NCBI RefSeq assembly: GCF_024753565.1
Contig: NZ_JANTPT010000003.1
Location: forward strand, 62,001-126,000
Length of the DNA stretch: 64,000 nt
Direction of reading: 5' to 3'
Origin: Mechercharimyces sp. CAU 1602
Lineage (GTDB): Bacteria > Bacillota > Bacilli > Thermoactinomycetales > JANTPT01
This document shows, one piece after another, positions 34,635-43,627 of the stretch (position 1 is its first letter; every line of letters begins with the position of its first letter). The notes beneath the pieces were generated by a model. That model was given only the letters and a program-made list of their open reading frames with translations. It was not told the DNA's origin and ran no database searches. The position numbers and the translations under genes were made by a program.

Positions 34635-35456
34635 GTGAGTAACTTTACTCCGCCAGAGCATGTGCAGACGATAGTTGATAAGTACAAGCAGCAGTCAACT
34701 GAGAAAGTAGGCGTATTTCCTGCAAAAATAATATACAACGGAGGGGGGTATTATTTAGCCTCATATAATATCTCTACTAGTCTCTATTACTATTTAATTA
34801 TCAGTGAGAGTGGTGAGGTTCCATTAAAGGAAGAGGTTGAGGATATTAGTCTAATAGTCTTAGATATGATTAGTTTTAAGGTGAATCTTAGGCGGTATGG
34901 GAAATCTTTGGTTGGAGAAAGACGCATAGGAGTAATGAAATTCTCTCTTAAAGTGCTGCAAAAAGTATATAAAGAGCTTAAGGAGGAGTTGCCTGCAAGC
35001 ACGAATGAATCATTTCAGAGGTTTATAGAAGTGCCGGTTATAACACTGGATAAGTATCGATTAGCTAAAGAAAACCTAAAGGCTGCAAATGAAATAATTC
35101 AGCATGTACTTAGTAGACAGGTTGTTGATGTGGTAGAGAGAGATAAAATAGATCAATATATATTTAATCTTGGTAAGTACGCATATCAGCAAAATGAAAT
35201 ACAAATGAAAACATATAGAGATCGGAAGCGTGTTATTACTTATCTTTTAAAGAAGGGGAAGTGGTGGTGGGCATTTTGTCTATGGATATTTCATTTATGG
35301 CTACATCCTGAAAAAGTTAAACCAAAAGATAGGCGTTCTTATTTATCTGCACGGGCACAATATATTGATGAAATTGAGCCTGAACACAATGTAAAAGCAC
35401 GGCAACGTGTTATTAGCCGTATTCGAAACCCCGTTTCAGAAGGAGATAGACTATGA
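34635..35456 (+). CDS. Family C protein, copy 6, unknown function
   Basis: About 273 residues: beta-rich N-terminus (GGGYYLASYNISTSLYYYL), helical middle and the family motif EIQMKTYRDRKRVITYLL followed by WWWAFCLWIFHLWLHP. It is the most diverged C member. GTG 34635 has AGGGAG 8 bases upstream; ATG 34629 is an alternative. The stop overlaps the start of a truncated D gene. Confidence 0.65.
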   Translation: MSNFTPPEHVQTIVDKYKQQSTEKVGVFPAKIIYNGGGYYLASYNISTSLYYYLIISESGEVPLKEEVEDISLIVLDMISFKVNLRRYGKSLVGERRIGVMKFSLKVLQKVYKELKEELPASTNESFQRFIEVPVITLDKYRLAKENLKAANEIIQHVLSRQVVDVVERDKIDQYIFNLGKYAYQQNEIQMKTYRDRKRVITYLLKKGKWWWAFCLWIFHLWLHPEKVKPKDRRSYLSARAQYIDEIEPEHNVKARQRVISRIRNPVSEGDRL

Positions 35457-35522
35457 ATCATTATAAAGAGGCTTGGTATCTCTATGAATGTGAAAAGAGA
35501 AATCTGGACTTGAGTCAGTAAG
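35453..35522 (+). pseudogene. 5' fragment of family D copy 6, cut by an IS remnant
   Basis: ATG 35453 overlaps the C6 stop, as in the intact C2-D2 pair, and reads MNHYKEAWYLYECEKRN before running into IS sequence and a stop. The position and the N-terminal style point to a D gene whose body was lost. Confidence 0.6.
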
Positions 35523-35800
35523 TGAGACAGTAAAAAGTTAAGTTTAAGCTGACAGAGATTGAGTCAATCGATCCTCAAACTGTTGAGGATGAGATAATCG
35601 AATCCACTATGAACTCGGTTTCTGTTATACCAGCCCTCAATGAATTGAAAGATTGCCATTTTTGTTTCTCCGAAATCCCAATAACGCCTATGGTGAACTA
35701 TTTCTTTCTTTAAGATGGCACGAAATGATTCGATTCAGGCATTATTATAAGGGAATCCCTTTACACTAAAGGATTGTTGGATGTTCTCTTGTTAAAGGAA
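35505..35800 (-). mobile_element. 3' end of an IS3-family element, inverted
   Basis: Reverse complement of the right end of the element at 1636-2462: terminal TTGAGTCAGTAAGTGAGACAG, then OrfB codons for FIEGWYNRNRVHS and QQSFSVKGFPY, interrupted by stops. It lies in the opposite orientation to the copies at 1.6 and 29.4 kb. Confidence 0.85.
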
Positions 35801-36117
35801 CGGGGTAAATTTCTCACTCGGGAACCTAAGTCCGCGGGAACTAAAAACAAAGGGGGATGGAAGGGGTTTAATAAACTTTAGGAAAAGAGTCTCATTTTAC
35901 TATCAAGCGTAAGATTGGTTGTCTAAAGAGGAAGGTGCAGATAAATATGGCTGAGATAGTAAGAGAGATTGAACAATGTCTTTACTAAAAAGGTCAATAT
36001 TAAAAATTAATAGAAGTCCGTATTAAAGTAGAAAAAGACTATTATTACATAGTGTTCTACTACTTTGAAAAGTTGTTTTCATGATATTTTAATCCTATAT
36101 TCGGGAGATGTAATTAA
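35801..36117. other. Region without a gene upstream of vWA copy 4
   Basis: No credible frame; AT-rich and should contain the promoter of the next gene. Confidence 0.5.
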
Positions 36118-37452
36118 ATGATCCGTATAACTAGAAACATGTTTATAATCACTGTATGTGTGGCCATATTCATCGTCGGGTGTTCAAATAATAGCACAAC
36201 GAAGGAAAAGGCTGAATCGACATCTAACAATAAAATTGAAAAGGAACAGAAGGAGTTTGTACCTGCCGAAGATGCGGAAGGAATGCTGAGGGAGGGGCCG
36301 GGAAAATATGCAGGCGATCGTTATGATCAGGCGAAGCTTGAGAAAGAATTGGATCAGTTTCCTGATAATCTAACTGCAGAAGAGGCGTATAAGAGGATTA
36401 TTCCTTTATTAGCGGCAGATTACGGACCATTGGTAGAGAAAATAGAGAAGTTTGATACCTCGTTGGTGAACCCCAATGATATGCCAAGTGAGGCTAGCGA
36501 GAAAGGGATGAAGAAAAAGGCACCAAAAACCTATGTTACGATTCTATTGGATGCTAGTGGTAGTATGGCAGGTCAAGTAGAAGGTGGAAAGAAGATGGAT
36601 TTAGCCAAAGCTGCTGTCCAGCGCTTTGTTGCCTCATTACCTGAAGAAGTGGAGATCTCATTAAGGGTATACGGTCATAAGGGAAGCAACAGTGAAGAAG
36701 ATAAAAAGAAATCATGTGAAGCAATCGAGGAGGTATATGCTTCTTCCCCCTATGAAAAAGAGAGATTCGATCAGGCACTATTGCGCTTTAATCCTACAGG
36801 ATGGACACCCCTAGCGGGGGCAATTAGCGAGACTCGAGAAGAATTACTTCGAGATGCAGAAGAGCGTACCCAATTGGTATACATCATGAGTGATGGAATA
36901 GAGACGTGTGATGGGGATCCTGTTAAAGAGGTTAGGAAATTGCATGATGAAAACATAAAATCAGTTATAAATATCATTGGATTTGATGTAGATGATCAAG
37001 CACAACAGCAACTTAAGGAAATGGCAGAGGTTGGTGAGGGAAGCTATGAAACGGTCGATAGTGCAGAGAGCTTAAGAGCGTATTTTGATGATCGCAATCA
37101 GGATCTTTGGTCTGAATGGTTTGATTGGGGAGTTCAAAGCTCACTGGATCTGTTTGACATGAAGGCTGATAAATTAGAATATATTAGCGATGAAGTCAAT
37201 GGTACTTTCATAGATGAAATAAATAATGAATATGTTAAATTGCATGATGCAGGAGAGTATCTGCTATTAAAAGAGAAGATGAGATTAGCAGAAAATATAG
37301 AGTATAGTAAAATTTTAACAAAAAGGGAAAGCAAACTAGACGAGTATCGCGAGTCCCAAGAAGACTTATTAAGGCAAGCTGTCGAAAAAAACTACGATAA
37401 TTTAAATCAAGAGATAGAGAGAAAGCAAGAGGAAATGACGAAAAGCAGATGA
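36118..37452 (+). CDS. vWA lipoprotein, family A copy 4
   Basis: 444 residues: signal peptide with lipobox IVGC, block EGMLREGPGKYAGDRYD, intact MIDAS (DASGSM, GWTP, MSDGIETCDG), both conserved Cys and a helical tail (LLREKE-like region LLLKEKMRLAENIEYS). It has no B or C gene after it; the next gene is a methyltransferase. ATG 36118 follows GGGAGATG. It is the last member of the A series. Confidence 0.85.
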   Translation: MIRITRNMFIITVCVAIFIVGCSNNSTTKEKAESTSNNKIEKEQKEFVPAEDAEGMLREGPGKYAGDRYDQAKLEKELDQFPDNLTAEEAYKRIIPLLAADYGPLVEKIEKFDTSLVNPNDMPSEASEKGMKKKAPKTYVTILLDASGSMAGQVEGGKKMDLAKAAVQRFVASLPEEVEISLRVYGHKGSNSEEDKKKSCEAIEEVYASSPYEKERFDQALLRFNPTGWTPLAGAISETREELLRDAEERTQLVYIMSDGIETCDGDPVKEVRKLHDENIKSVINIIGFDVDDQAQQQLKEMAEVGEGSYETVDSAESLRAYFDDRNQDLWSEWFDWGVQSSLDLFDMKADKLEYISDEVNGTFIDEINNEYVKLHDAGEYLLLKEKMRLAENIEYSKILTKRESKLDEYRESQEDLLRQAVEKNYDNLNQEIERKQEEMTKSR

Positions 37453-37534
37453 AAAGCATAGGCGCCTAGTGCAAAAAAGAGGGGCAAGGCTGTACAGATA
37501 AAATCTAAATTTAAAAGATTTGAGGATGATGAAA

Positions 37535-38287
37535 ATGGAGATTAAGCAGAATAAGAAGCAGTGGCAAGATGATGATTCTAACATATTTGTGGAGTGGGGA
37601 AAGTTATTTACGCCGAAACGAGAAGAGGTTATAGAAGTGTTTGTAAAATCGATTCCCAAAAATAAGCATGATCAATTTCATGTTGTTGAGCTAGGGTGTG
37701 GCTTAGGATGGCTTAGTAAGTCCATATTACAAAACTTCCCTTATTCAAAAGTAACAGTGTTAGATGGTTCTCAGGTGATGCTACAGCACGCTAAGGAGAA
37801 ACTAGCGGAATTTGAGGGCAGAGTAACATTCGACTTGTTTAGATTGGAAAACATAGATTGGATCTATCAGTATGAAAACAAAGTGGATTGCTTTGTTAGT
37901 AGTCTTGCTATACATCACATTGATGGTGAAGAAAAAAAGATACTTTTTCAACGTTTACATGATGTATTGTTACCTGGCGGAGCACTGATTGTAGCGGATG
38001 TTTTGAAAGCACAAAATATCTTAGTTGAAAACTATTGGGCTAACAAATGGGATCAAATTGTGAAAGAACAATCGAGAGCTCAATTTGGTGACGAGCGGGG
38101 GTTTACTATGTTTATTAAAGAAGAGTGGAATATGTATAGACACTCTGAAGATCCGATAGATAAACCTTCAAGTTTGATGGATCAATTAACGTGGTTAGAA
38201 CAAGCGGGCTTTCAAGGGATTGACGTTTATTGGTTAAATGCAGGGCATGCAATATTTGGGGGTTATAAAGAAAAATCCTCTGATTAG
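37535..38287 (+). CDS. Class I SAM-dependent methyltransferase
   Basis: About 250 residues with a Rossmann methyltransferase fold: motif I VVELGCGLGWLSKSIL, motif II VTVLDGSQVML, motif IV VDCFVSSLAIHHIDG and the post-motif LHDVLLPGGALIVADV. It resembles small-molecule or UbiE-like methyltransferases; the substrate is unknown. ATG 37535 is preferred since TTGAGGA lies just upstream, but ATG 37526 or TTG 37520 are possible. It follows vWA copy 4 by about 80 bp and may not belong to the cassette. Confidence 0.8.
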   Translation: MEIKQNKKQWQDDDSNIFVEWGKLFTPKREEVIEVFVKSIPKNKHDQFHVVELGCGLGWLSKSILQNFPYSKVTVLDGSQVMLQHAKEKLAEFEGRVTFDLFRLENIDWIYQYENKVDCFVSSLAIHHIDGEEKKILFQRLHDVLLPGGALIVADVLKAQNILVENYWANKWDQIVKEQSRAQFGDERGFTMFIKEEWNMYRHSEDPIDKPSSLMDQLTWLEQAGFQGIDVYWLNAGHAIFGGYKEKSSD

Positions 38288-38430
38288 AAAACGGGGATGA
38301 TTACGGTAGTCAAGTAGCTAGATCGAGTTGGTTCTTTAGGGACTATACACGGAAAACCAGGGATGTATACTTGAAGCTGTAGTAGGTACATATTTTGCTC
38401 ATATTTTTGTTAGCTTGGTGAATGGGAGAA

Positions 38431-38461
38431 AGGTGACTATCTGAAGATAATCACCTTTTTG
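38431..38461 (+). terminator. Rho-independent terminator
   Basis: AGGTGACTATC pairs with GATAATCACCT, followed by T5; it suits transcripts from the methyltransferase. Confidence 0.6.
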
Positions 38462-38468
38462 ATAGATC

Positions 38469-38849
38469 TTATCTACGAAATAATGTAGCGATACCGCTAA
38501 TATTTACTTTGTGATCGGATAGCCGAAGTGAATAGGTTTGATCCGACTCAAAGTCAAATTCAATGATGGAATCACTACCGTCCATCGTGATGCAGGTGGT
38601 TTCGCCATCACTATTTGTAATACATGCTGATGTACCGGTTAAATCTTCTGCATTTTGATTAAAATCTAATTTAACTCCTTCGTAATTAGCACCGCTTAAG
38701 TCACTCCAAGTGAGGTAGCGTCCTTCATTACATTGAAAGCTGATCTTCGGGTCAAAGAAAGCTTCCGCAGTGGGCACATGAATAGATGTAACAAAAAGGA
38801 CAGATAACATCAACAAGAAACACTTTGCAGCTATTGATTTGCTTTTCAT
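38469..38849 (-). CDS. Small secreted protein, unknown function
   Basis: 126 residues from ATG 38849, which follows AAGGGAGTG. Sec signal peptide (CFLLMLSVLFVTSIHVPTAEA) and a mature domain of about 95 residues that is acidic and beta-rich (KISFQCNEGRYLTWSDL, then IIEFDFESDQTYSLRL) with three Cys. No family recognised. It stands alone on the minus strand and converges with the methyltransferase. Confidence 0.6.
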   Translation of the reverse strand: MKSKSIAAKCFLLMLSVLFVTSIHVPTAEAFFDPKISFQCNEGRYLTWSDLSGANYEGVKLDFNQNAEDLTGTSACITNSDGETTCITMDGSDSIIEFDFESDQTYSLRLSDHKVNISGIATLFRR

Positions 38850-39214
38850 TCTAAGCACTCCCTTAATATACAATTAGTTAGCTGACGACAGTCGTAGTTA
38901 CTAAAGTGAAATATGTACATTATCTAGGGTGGCTATTGTAATTTAAAAATAATATTAAATATCTGCCATCGAAGGCCAATAACAATATCATACAATCGTG
39001 CAATTTATATGTCAATAAAAAAGTCGGAATTTTATCTGCCTATATTTTGTGATGTGAACCATGAGAGTGATTTTTCAATAACTAAAGAGAAGTGGTTTAC
39101 CTTCTCTCGAATGATGTATATATGAGACAGAGAGGTAAAAAGAAGTTTATAGATGATTGTACAATTTTAAAGAAGAATACTATTAGTCTTCTGTTTTGAA
39201 TTTATATATTAGGG
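38850..39214. other. Divergent AT-rich region without a gene
   Basis: 365 bp between the small secreted protein and the conserved hypothetical protein at 39215. A short palindrome GACGACAGTCGT lies near 38884. A TATATT on the minus strand close to 38870 may be the -10 of the secreted-protein gene. Nothing else is recognised. Confidence 0.4.
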
Positions 39215-39730
39215 GTGACTACTATTATTACAAGAAAAATAGAGGTTGGAGGACTGACGAAATCGCAGCTTATCCAAAAATTGAAGCGAAATCCTATCTT
39301 GGTGAATGAGTATGGAGAGAGGTTATTAACTGATGAAAAATTTACGACTTCAGATACAAAGTACAACCTTCAGACAGTAGAACTAACGGTGGGGAGTCTT
39401 GGCTTTTCTGATGGAGCTACTACGGCTCAGATTTTTAGAAAAGCGCGTGAACTAGGTTTGTCATTGTGTCCGCTCGAGTTGGGACCTTATTTAAGACTAG
39501 AATATCTGGATCAGCCTGAAGGGGACGCGGGGAATTCTGTAGAAAGGAAACAAGCCCCATCAGGCTCCATCACGATAGCGTCGGAGATATTATCGGAAGA
39601 TGATGACTTTCCGAAAGGCTTTTATTTGAGACGAACGAACGGCGAGTTGTGGCTAAGAGGGTATTGTGCAGACCATCTTCACGTTTGGAATCCTGATGAT
39701 CATATGATCTTTTGTCAAACAAAGATCTAA
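39215..39730 (+). CDS. Conserved hypothetical protein
   Basis: 171 residues: VGGLTKSQLIQKLKRN, VELTVGSLGFSDGATTAQIF, LGLSLCPLELGPYLRLEY, then ITIASEILSEDDDFPKGFYL and LRGYCADHLHVWNPDD. I recognise this as a Bacillales hypothetical protein sometimes mislabelled helicase, but it has no helicase motif; function unknown. GTG 39215 lacks a clear ribosome-binding site. Confidence 0.65.
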   Translation: MTTIITRKIEVGGLTKSQLIQKLKRNPILVNEYGERLLTDEKFTTSDTKYNLQTVELTVGSLGFSDGATTAQIFRKARELGLSLCPLELGPYLRLEYLDQPEGDAGNSVERKQAPSGSITIASEILSEDDDFPKGFYLRRTNGELWLRGYCADHLHVWNPDDHMIFCQTKI

Positions 39731-39944
39731 GATGGAATCGTTTTCTATCTCGATAATCTAGTAGTTTTCTGAAAAAACAAGAGCATGATATACTTATGAT
39801 CACCCACAATATGGGTGCTGATTTTGGGTGAGCGTGGTAGAATAGAGGGTAGTGTTAGGTTACATATGGATCCAGCTTCTTGGTAGGATCCGGGGAGCAT
39901 AAGAGAAGGAAGATAGATTTTTGTAAGGTTCGGGGGGATGATGG

Positions 39945-41963
39945 ATGAACATACACAACAATGGTGAAAGAATCGCTTTTACCTATCAGGTAGAAGCTTC
40001 TTTTCCCTTTGTGAAAGGAATTTTGTATTATACTTCGCTATCTGTTGCGGAGGGGGAGGAAGCGGTATCTACCCGCTTTGTGCATGCGTTGCCGGCGAGT
40101 GAGGTTAAGGTTGAGGAAGGTGAGGATGCTACTCGTCAGAAAGAAGCGCTAATTCCGTTGGAGCAGGTGTTTAGGGAAGAAGGCGTCTTTTACCAAGTAC
40201 TTGAGCCCTTTACTGGAACGTTACTATTAAAAAGAATGGCGGCAGGGAATACTTCTCTGGCTGAAGCGACCTATATTGCTTTTCAGTTGAGTAAACACTT
40301 GCTTCGTCTATCTGAAGAGAACCAATTTACTGTTGTTCATCCGCAAAATATTTTCCTCTTTCCAGAGGGAGAAATCCGCTTTTTATATGGTGGAACAATA
40401 GGGTGTATGCCAAGTGGATACGACGGGCTTTTACCTGAGCGACTTTTGACAGAGGCAGAACAACGGGCGGGATCTGTCGATATGAAGGCGTTGGCTACCC
40501 TGTATTACCGGATGATCACCAAAAAACAGCCAACTTCCGATGAAGATCTTATACTACAACTGCGCATGGCATGTTCTGAGATTCCATGGGATTTAGGGGA
40601 ATGGGTAGAAAGATGCCTGGACCCGAAGCGAGTAGAAGATCGTCCTGGTCTAAAAGAGAGTGCGGCGCTATTGGAGCACATGTTTATAAATGAAGTGGGC
40701 CAGGGATGGGTGCCTCAATGGGACGTGTTATCGAGTGAGGAAGATCATCCAGAGTGTAACGATGAGGGTGAACAGGTTTCTGTGGAGGAACCTACCATGC
40801 AGAGTGAGTCGTCCGATCGAAGCGAAGGGGAACAGACCAGGAAAGAAAGTGTTAGTGAACGTCTTCCTCTACTATTACCTAAGATGAATAAGGATAAATC
40901 ACGGCGCCTGTTGGTATGGGGCTTGACTCTTCCGGTGGTGGTCGTTGTTATGATAGGTATCTTCATGATGCTGTCGCCCCCAGATGCAGACGGCCCGCAG
41001 GAGATAGAACTAAATCCGACAGCAGCTAAACAAGCTTATGAATCAGCAGTGGAGGCTTATAAGAAGGGGAAAGTGGAGCAGGCTATTCAGTTTGGAGAAA
41101 GTGCGTTTAAGCATGATCCATCACAGGAAAAGATAGCACTTTATTTAGCTAATTTATATGGGGAAGAGCGTCGTTATCATGATGGAGTAGAAGTTTTAAG
41201 CAGGGTAAAGAGTGATTTTTCACTGGAGTCAGCTAAGGTTGACTACTTATTAGCGCACTTGATGTATTATGAAAATCGCCTTGAGGAAGGGAAAAAAAGT
41301 GTTGAACAAGCGATTAAGTTAGATGAAAAAAAGCCGGAATACTACCATTTGCTGAGCAAGATCTCCTATAGCATGGATGATCCGAAACAAGCGATTACAG
41401 CTATCGAGCAAGCGATCAAGCTACATGATAGCCGCCCGCTATATTATTATGAGTCTGCGGTTTATCACTTAGCGACGAAAGATATGAAAGTGGCGCGTCA
41501 ACATATCGACAAAGCTTTGGAGCTGGATTCGTATAATAAGAAATATTGGCTTACTAAAGGTAATATCGATCTAAAAGATTTGGAGTTGGTGAAGGAAGAT
41601 AAAGAGCTCTCTGAGCAAGCGAAGAAAGACCAATCTAAAAAACTAGCGAAGAAAGCATTGGCCAGTTTTAAAGAGGCAGTTAAACTAGATAGCTTAGATC
41701 CGAGTCCCCGCTTTCATCTATCTGTAGCGTATGCTCATCTGGGAGATTTAAAAAAAGCAGAAGCAGAAGCGAAAAATGCCATGCTCCGCGGAGCTGAGGT
41801 GTCAATTTATAGTTATCAGTATGCGGTTATTTTGGAGAAGCGAAAGAAGAAAAAGGATGCAGCTACGTTTTATGAACTCTCCGATTCGCTTAGTAAGGAT
41901 TATGATGAACCACAGGTTGATCTATCACCCAGCTCTACTTGGGCAAAGCATACGGCTAGATAG
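39945..41963 (+). CDS. Pseudokinase-TM-TPR protein, copy 1
   Basis: 672 residues. N-terminal about 250 residues have a protein-kinase-like fold without catalytic residues: the catalytic loop reads VVHPQNIFLF (no HRD Asp) and the DFG position reads FLYGG. After a polar linker comes one membrane helix (about 325-345, LTLPVVVVVMIGIFMMLS) and then at least five TPR repeats (AYKKGKVEQAIQFGESAFKHD, then DPKQAITAIEQAIKLHDSRP). The pattern, kinase-like domain inside and TPR outside or the reverse, recalls EssB-like scaffold proteins. ATG 39945 follows GGGGGG. Its close paralogue is at 43628. Confidence 0.75.
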   Translation: MNIHNNGERIAFTYQVEASFPFVKGILYYTSLSVAEGEEAVSTRFVHALPASEVKVEEGEDATRQKEALIPLEQVFREEGVFYQVLEPFTGTLLLKRMAAGNTSLAEATYIAFQLSKHLLRLSEENQFTVVHPQNIFLFPEGEIRFLYGGTIGCMPSGYDGLLPERLLTEAEQRAGSVDMKALATLYYRMITKKQPTSDEDLILQLRMACSEIPWDLGEWVERCLDPKRVEDRPGLKESAALLEHMFINEVGQGWVPQWDVLSSEEDHPECNDEGEQVSVEEPTMQSESSDRSEGEQTRKESVSERLPLLLPKMNKDKSRRLLVWGLTLPVVVVVMIGIFMMLSPPDADGPQEIELNPTAAKQAYESAVEAYKKGKVEQAIQFGESAFKHDPSQEKIALYLANLYGEERRYHDGVEVLSRVKSDFSLESAKVDYLLAHLMYYENRLEEGKKSVEQAIKLDEKKPEYYHLLSKISYSMDDPKQAITAIEQAIKLHDSRPLYYYESAVYHLATKDMKVARQHIDKALELDSYNKKYWLTKGNIDLKDLELVKEDKELSEQAKKDQSKKLAKKALASFKEAVKLDSLDPSPRFHLSVAYAHLGDLKKAEAEAKNAMLRGAEVSIYSYQYAVILEKRKKKKDAATFYELSDSLSKDYDEPQVDLSPSSTWAKHTAR

Positions 41964-41969
41964 GGAGAT

Positions 41970-41998
41970 AGGAGCATTGGCATATGGCGGTGCTCCTT
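41970..41998 (+). terminator. Stem-loop between the TPR gene and the Yip1-like gene
   Basis: GGAGCATTGGC can pair with GGCGGTGCTCC; no strong T-run, so partial termination or mRNA processing. Confidence 0.4.
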
Positions 41999-42044
41999 GT
42001 TTCGTTGCGTCAGGTAAGGATTTTTATGGGGAGGAAGTTAATGA

Positions 42045-42659
42045 ATGAGTAGATGGAAACCTGTGATCGAGATATGGATTCGGCCGACACGAACGATCCA
42101 ACAAGTATTACATAGTACGACAATCACGCAGTTAGCGATATTAATCCTTTTTTCAGGGTTATCTCATTCGTTGATAGGTGGTTATGTATTTGGAGAGCGT
42201 TTTCCAGATGCCAATATCTTACTATATGTGTTGCTAGCTAGTCCGGTGGTGGGTGTGGTCTCGTGGATACTGTGGAGTACAATTATCTTTTTGTGCGCAA
42301 AGTTATTAAAGGGAGAAGGAACATGGGAAGAGACAGGGGTGGCGATCGCTTGGGCTCAGATCCCCTACATTGCAGAAATAATCTTGGAAGTGCCGTATCT
42401 GATCGTGGATGGGAATCGGGTGTTTACGGAGGAGTCAGCTATTTATTTGGTTCCTCCTATGTATAATGATCTGTATGTTGTCTTATCTTGGGTCATTAGC
42501 ATATGGGCTATATTTACTATATCTAAGAGTATCGCCGTGGCTCATCGTATTTCTGCTTGGGGAGGGTTTATTGTAGTATATTTGCTTCCTATATTTGCGC
42601 TGGTTTTACCTTTTGTACTCGTCGCTATGATATTCCTCTCTCTCGGTTTCTTACAATAG
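42045..42659 (+). CDS. Yip1-domain membrane protein
   Basis: 204 residues with about five membrane segments and the Yip1/YIPF layout: N-terminal amphipathic WIRPTRTIQQVLHSTT, then LAILILFSGLSHSL, VSWILWSTIIFLCAKLL with KGEGTWEETGVAIAWAQIPY. The role is probably membrane organisation but unknown in bacteria. ATG 42045 follows GGGGAGGAAG. It lies between the paralogous pseudokinase genes and is likely part of one module. A second Yip1-like gene is at 49991. Confidence 0.75.
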   Translation: MSRWKPVIEIWIRPTRTIQQVLHSTTITQLAILILFSGLSHSLIGGYVFGERFPDANILLYVLLASPVVGVVSWILWSTIIFLCAKLLKGEGTWEETGVAIAWAQIPYIAEIILEVPYLIVDGNRVFTEESAIYLVPPMYNDLYVVLSWVISIWAIFTISKSIAVAHRISAWGGFIVVYLLPIFALVLPFVLVAMIFLSLGFLQ

Positions 42660-42833
42660 ATCGATAAGCTTTACGCATCTACTATCTCGAAGGTGGGTAC
42701 CCAGCCTTACCGTATCATGGTAGAATTATAGAGAAGGTAGAGTTTATTTGTTAACTGAAAAAGTGCGCTTGCGCTGAAATTATATAATTGGTTTCGCCTA
42801 AGGATTAGTTTGATCGTGGAGGGAAGCAGAGCA

Positions 42834-43595
42834 ATGAGGATGAAACGGCGAGGTGAATGGATCCGGCATGCCTATCAGGTAGATAGTTTATTCCCGTTTG
42901 TGCAGGGAGTACTATATGATACCATCTATCATTCGACCGGTCATGAGCACGAAGTGGATGGACGAAGGTATATTATACAAGCGATGAAAGTGCAGGCGAT
43001 CAATGGTCTTCAGGGTGTGGAAACGCTGATGAAACGCGATGAGTCTGCCTTTATTCAATTACATGAGGTCTTTGTGGAAGAAGACAGTTTGTATCAGGTG
43101 TACAAAAAGCTAGAAGGTCAGCTATTAGCTTATCGATTGATGGAAGGGAAGATGGATTGGCGTGAGAGTGTCCATGTTTTACGAAGCATCGTACAACAGT
43201 TGATGGTAATGAGAGAGAACGGGGAGATGACTGTTGTTCACCCTCAAAATACAATTCTCCCCCCAGGTGGAAGGGTTCAATTCCTGTATGGAGGCTCGAA
43301 AGAGATTTTAGTGAAAGAGGGGGATATGTCTCCTGCGACCAGCCGGTCGGATGAAGCGGCTAACGTGTATGCGATCGGGATGATCGCTTACATGATGATT
43401 ACGGGAATATCACCTGTAGAAAACCCTTTCTACATTCAGTCGCTACGGTCTAGGTGTCCAGAAGTGCCGGAATATCTATCTTTTCAGGTGATGAGCTCGT
43501 TAGCTGTTCAACCGCAGCCACGACCTACATTAGATCAGTGGGGGGAAGTGCTCCACCAAATGGTACGGATGTTGGGAATGGAGAAAGAAACTTAA
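42834..43595 (+). CDS. Stand-alone pseudokinase domain
   Basis: 253 residues, homologous to the N-terminal domain of the two pseudokinase-TPR proteins but without TM or TPR parts. VVHPQNTILPPGG replaces the catalytic loop and FLYGG the DFG motif. ATG 42834 follows GGAGGG by 10 bases. It may regulate or compete with the full-length paralogues; alternatively it is a truncated duplicate. Confidence 0.65.
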   Translation: MRMKRRGEWIRHAYQVDSLFPFVQGVLYDTIYHSTGHEHEVDGRRYIIQAMKVQAINGLQGVETLMKRDESAFIQLHEVFVEEDSLYQVYKKLEGQLLAYRLMEGKMDWRESVHVLRSIVQQLMVMRENGEMTVVHPQNTILPPGGRVQFLYGGSKEILVKEGDMSPATSRSDEAANVYAIGMIAYMMITGISPVENPFYIQSLRSRCPEVPEYLSFQVMSSLAVQPQPRPTLDQWGEVLHQMVRMLGMEKET

Positions 43596-43627
43596 GCGAT
43601 AACTTTTTAAGATGGGGGACTTGGACG

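Noticed and set aside
14888-37452. CRISPR array or tandem repeat explanation for the repeated region
   Set aside because: The repeats are gene-sized with diverged members and no short regular spacer pattern.
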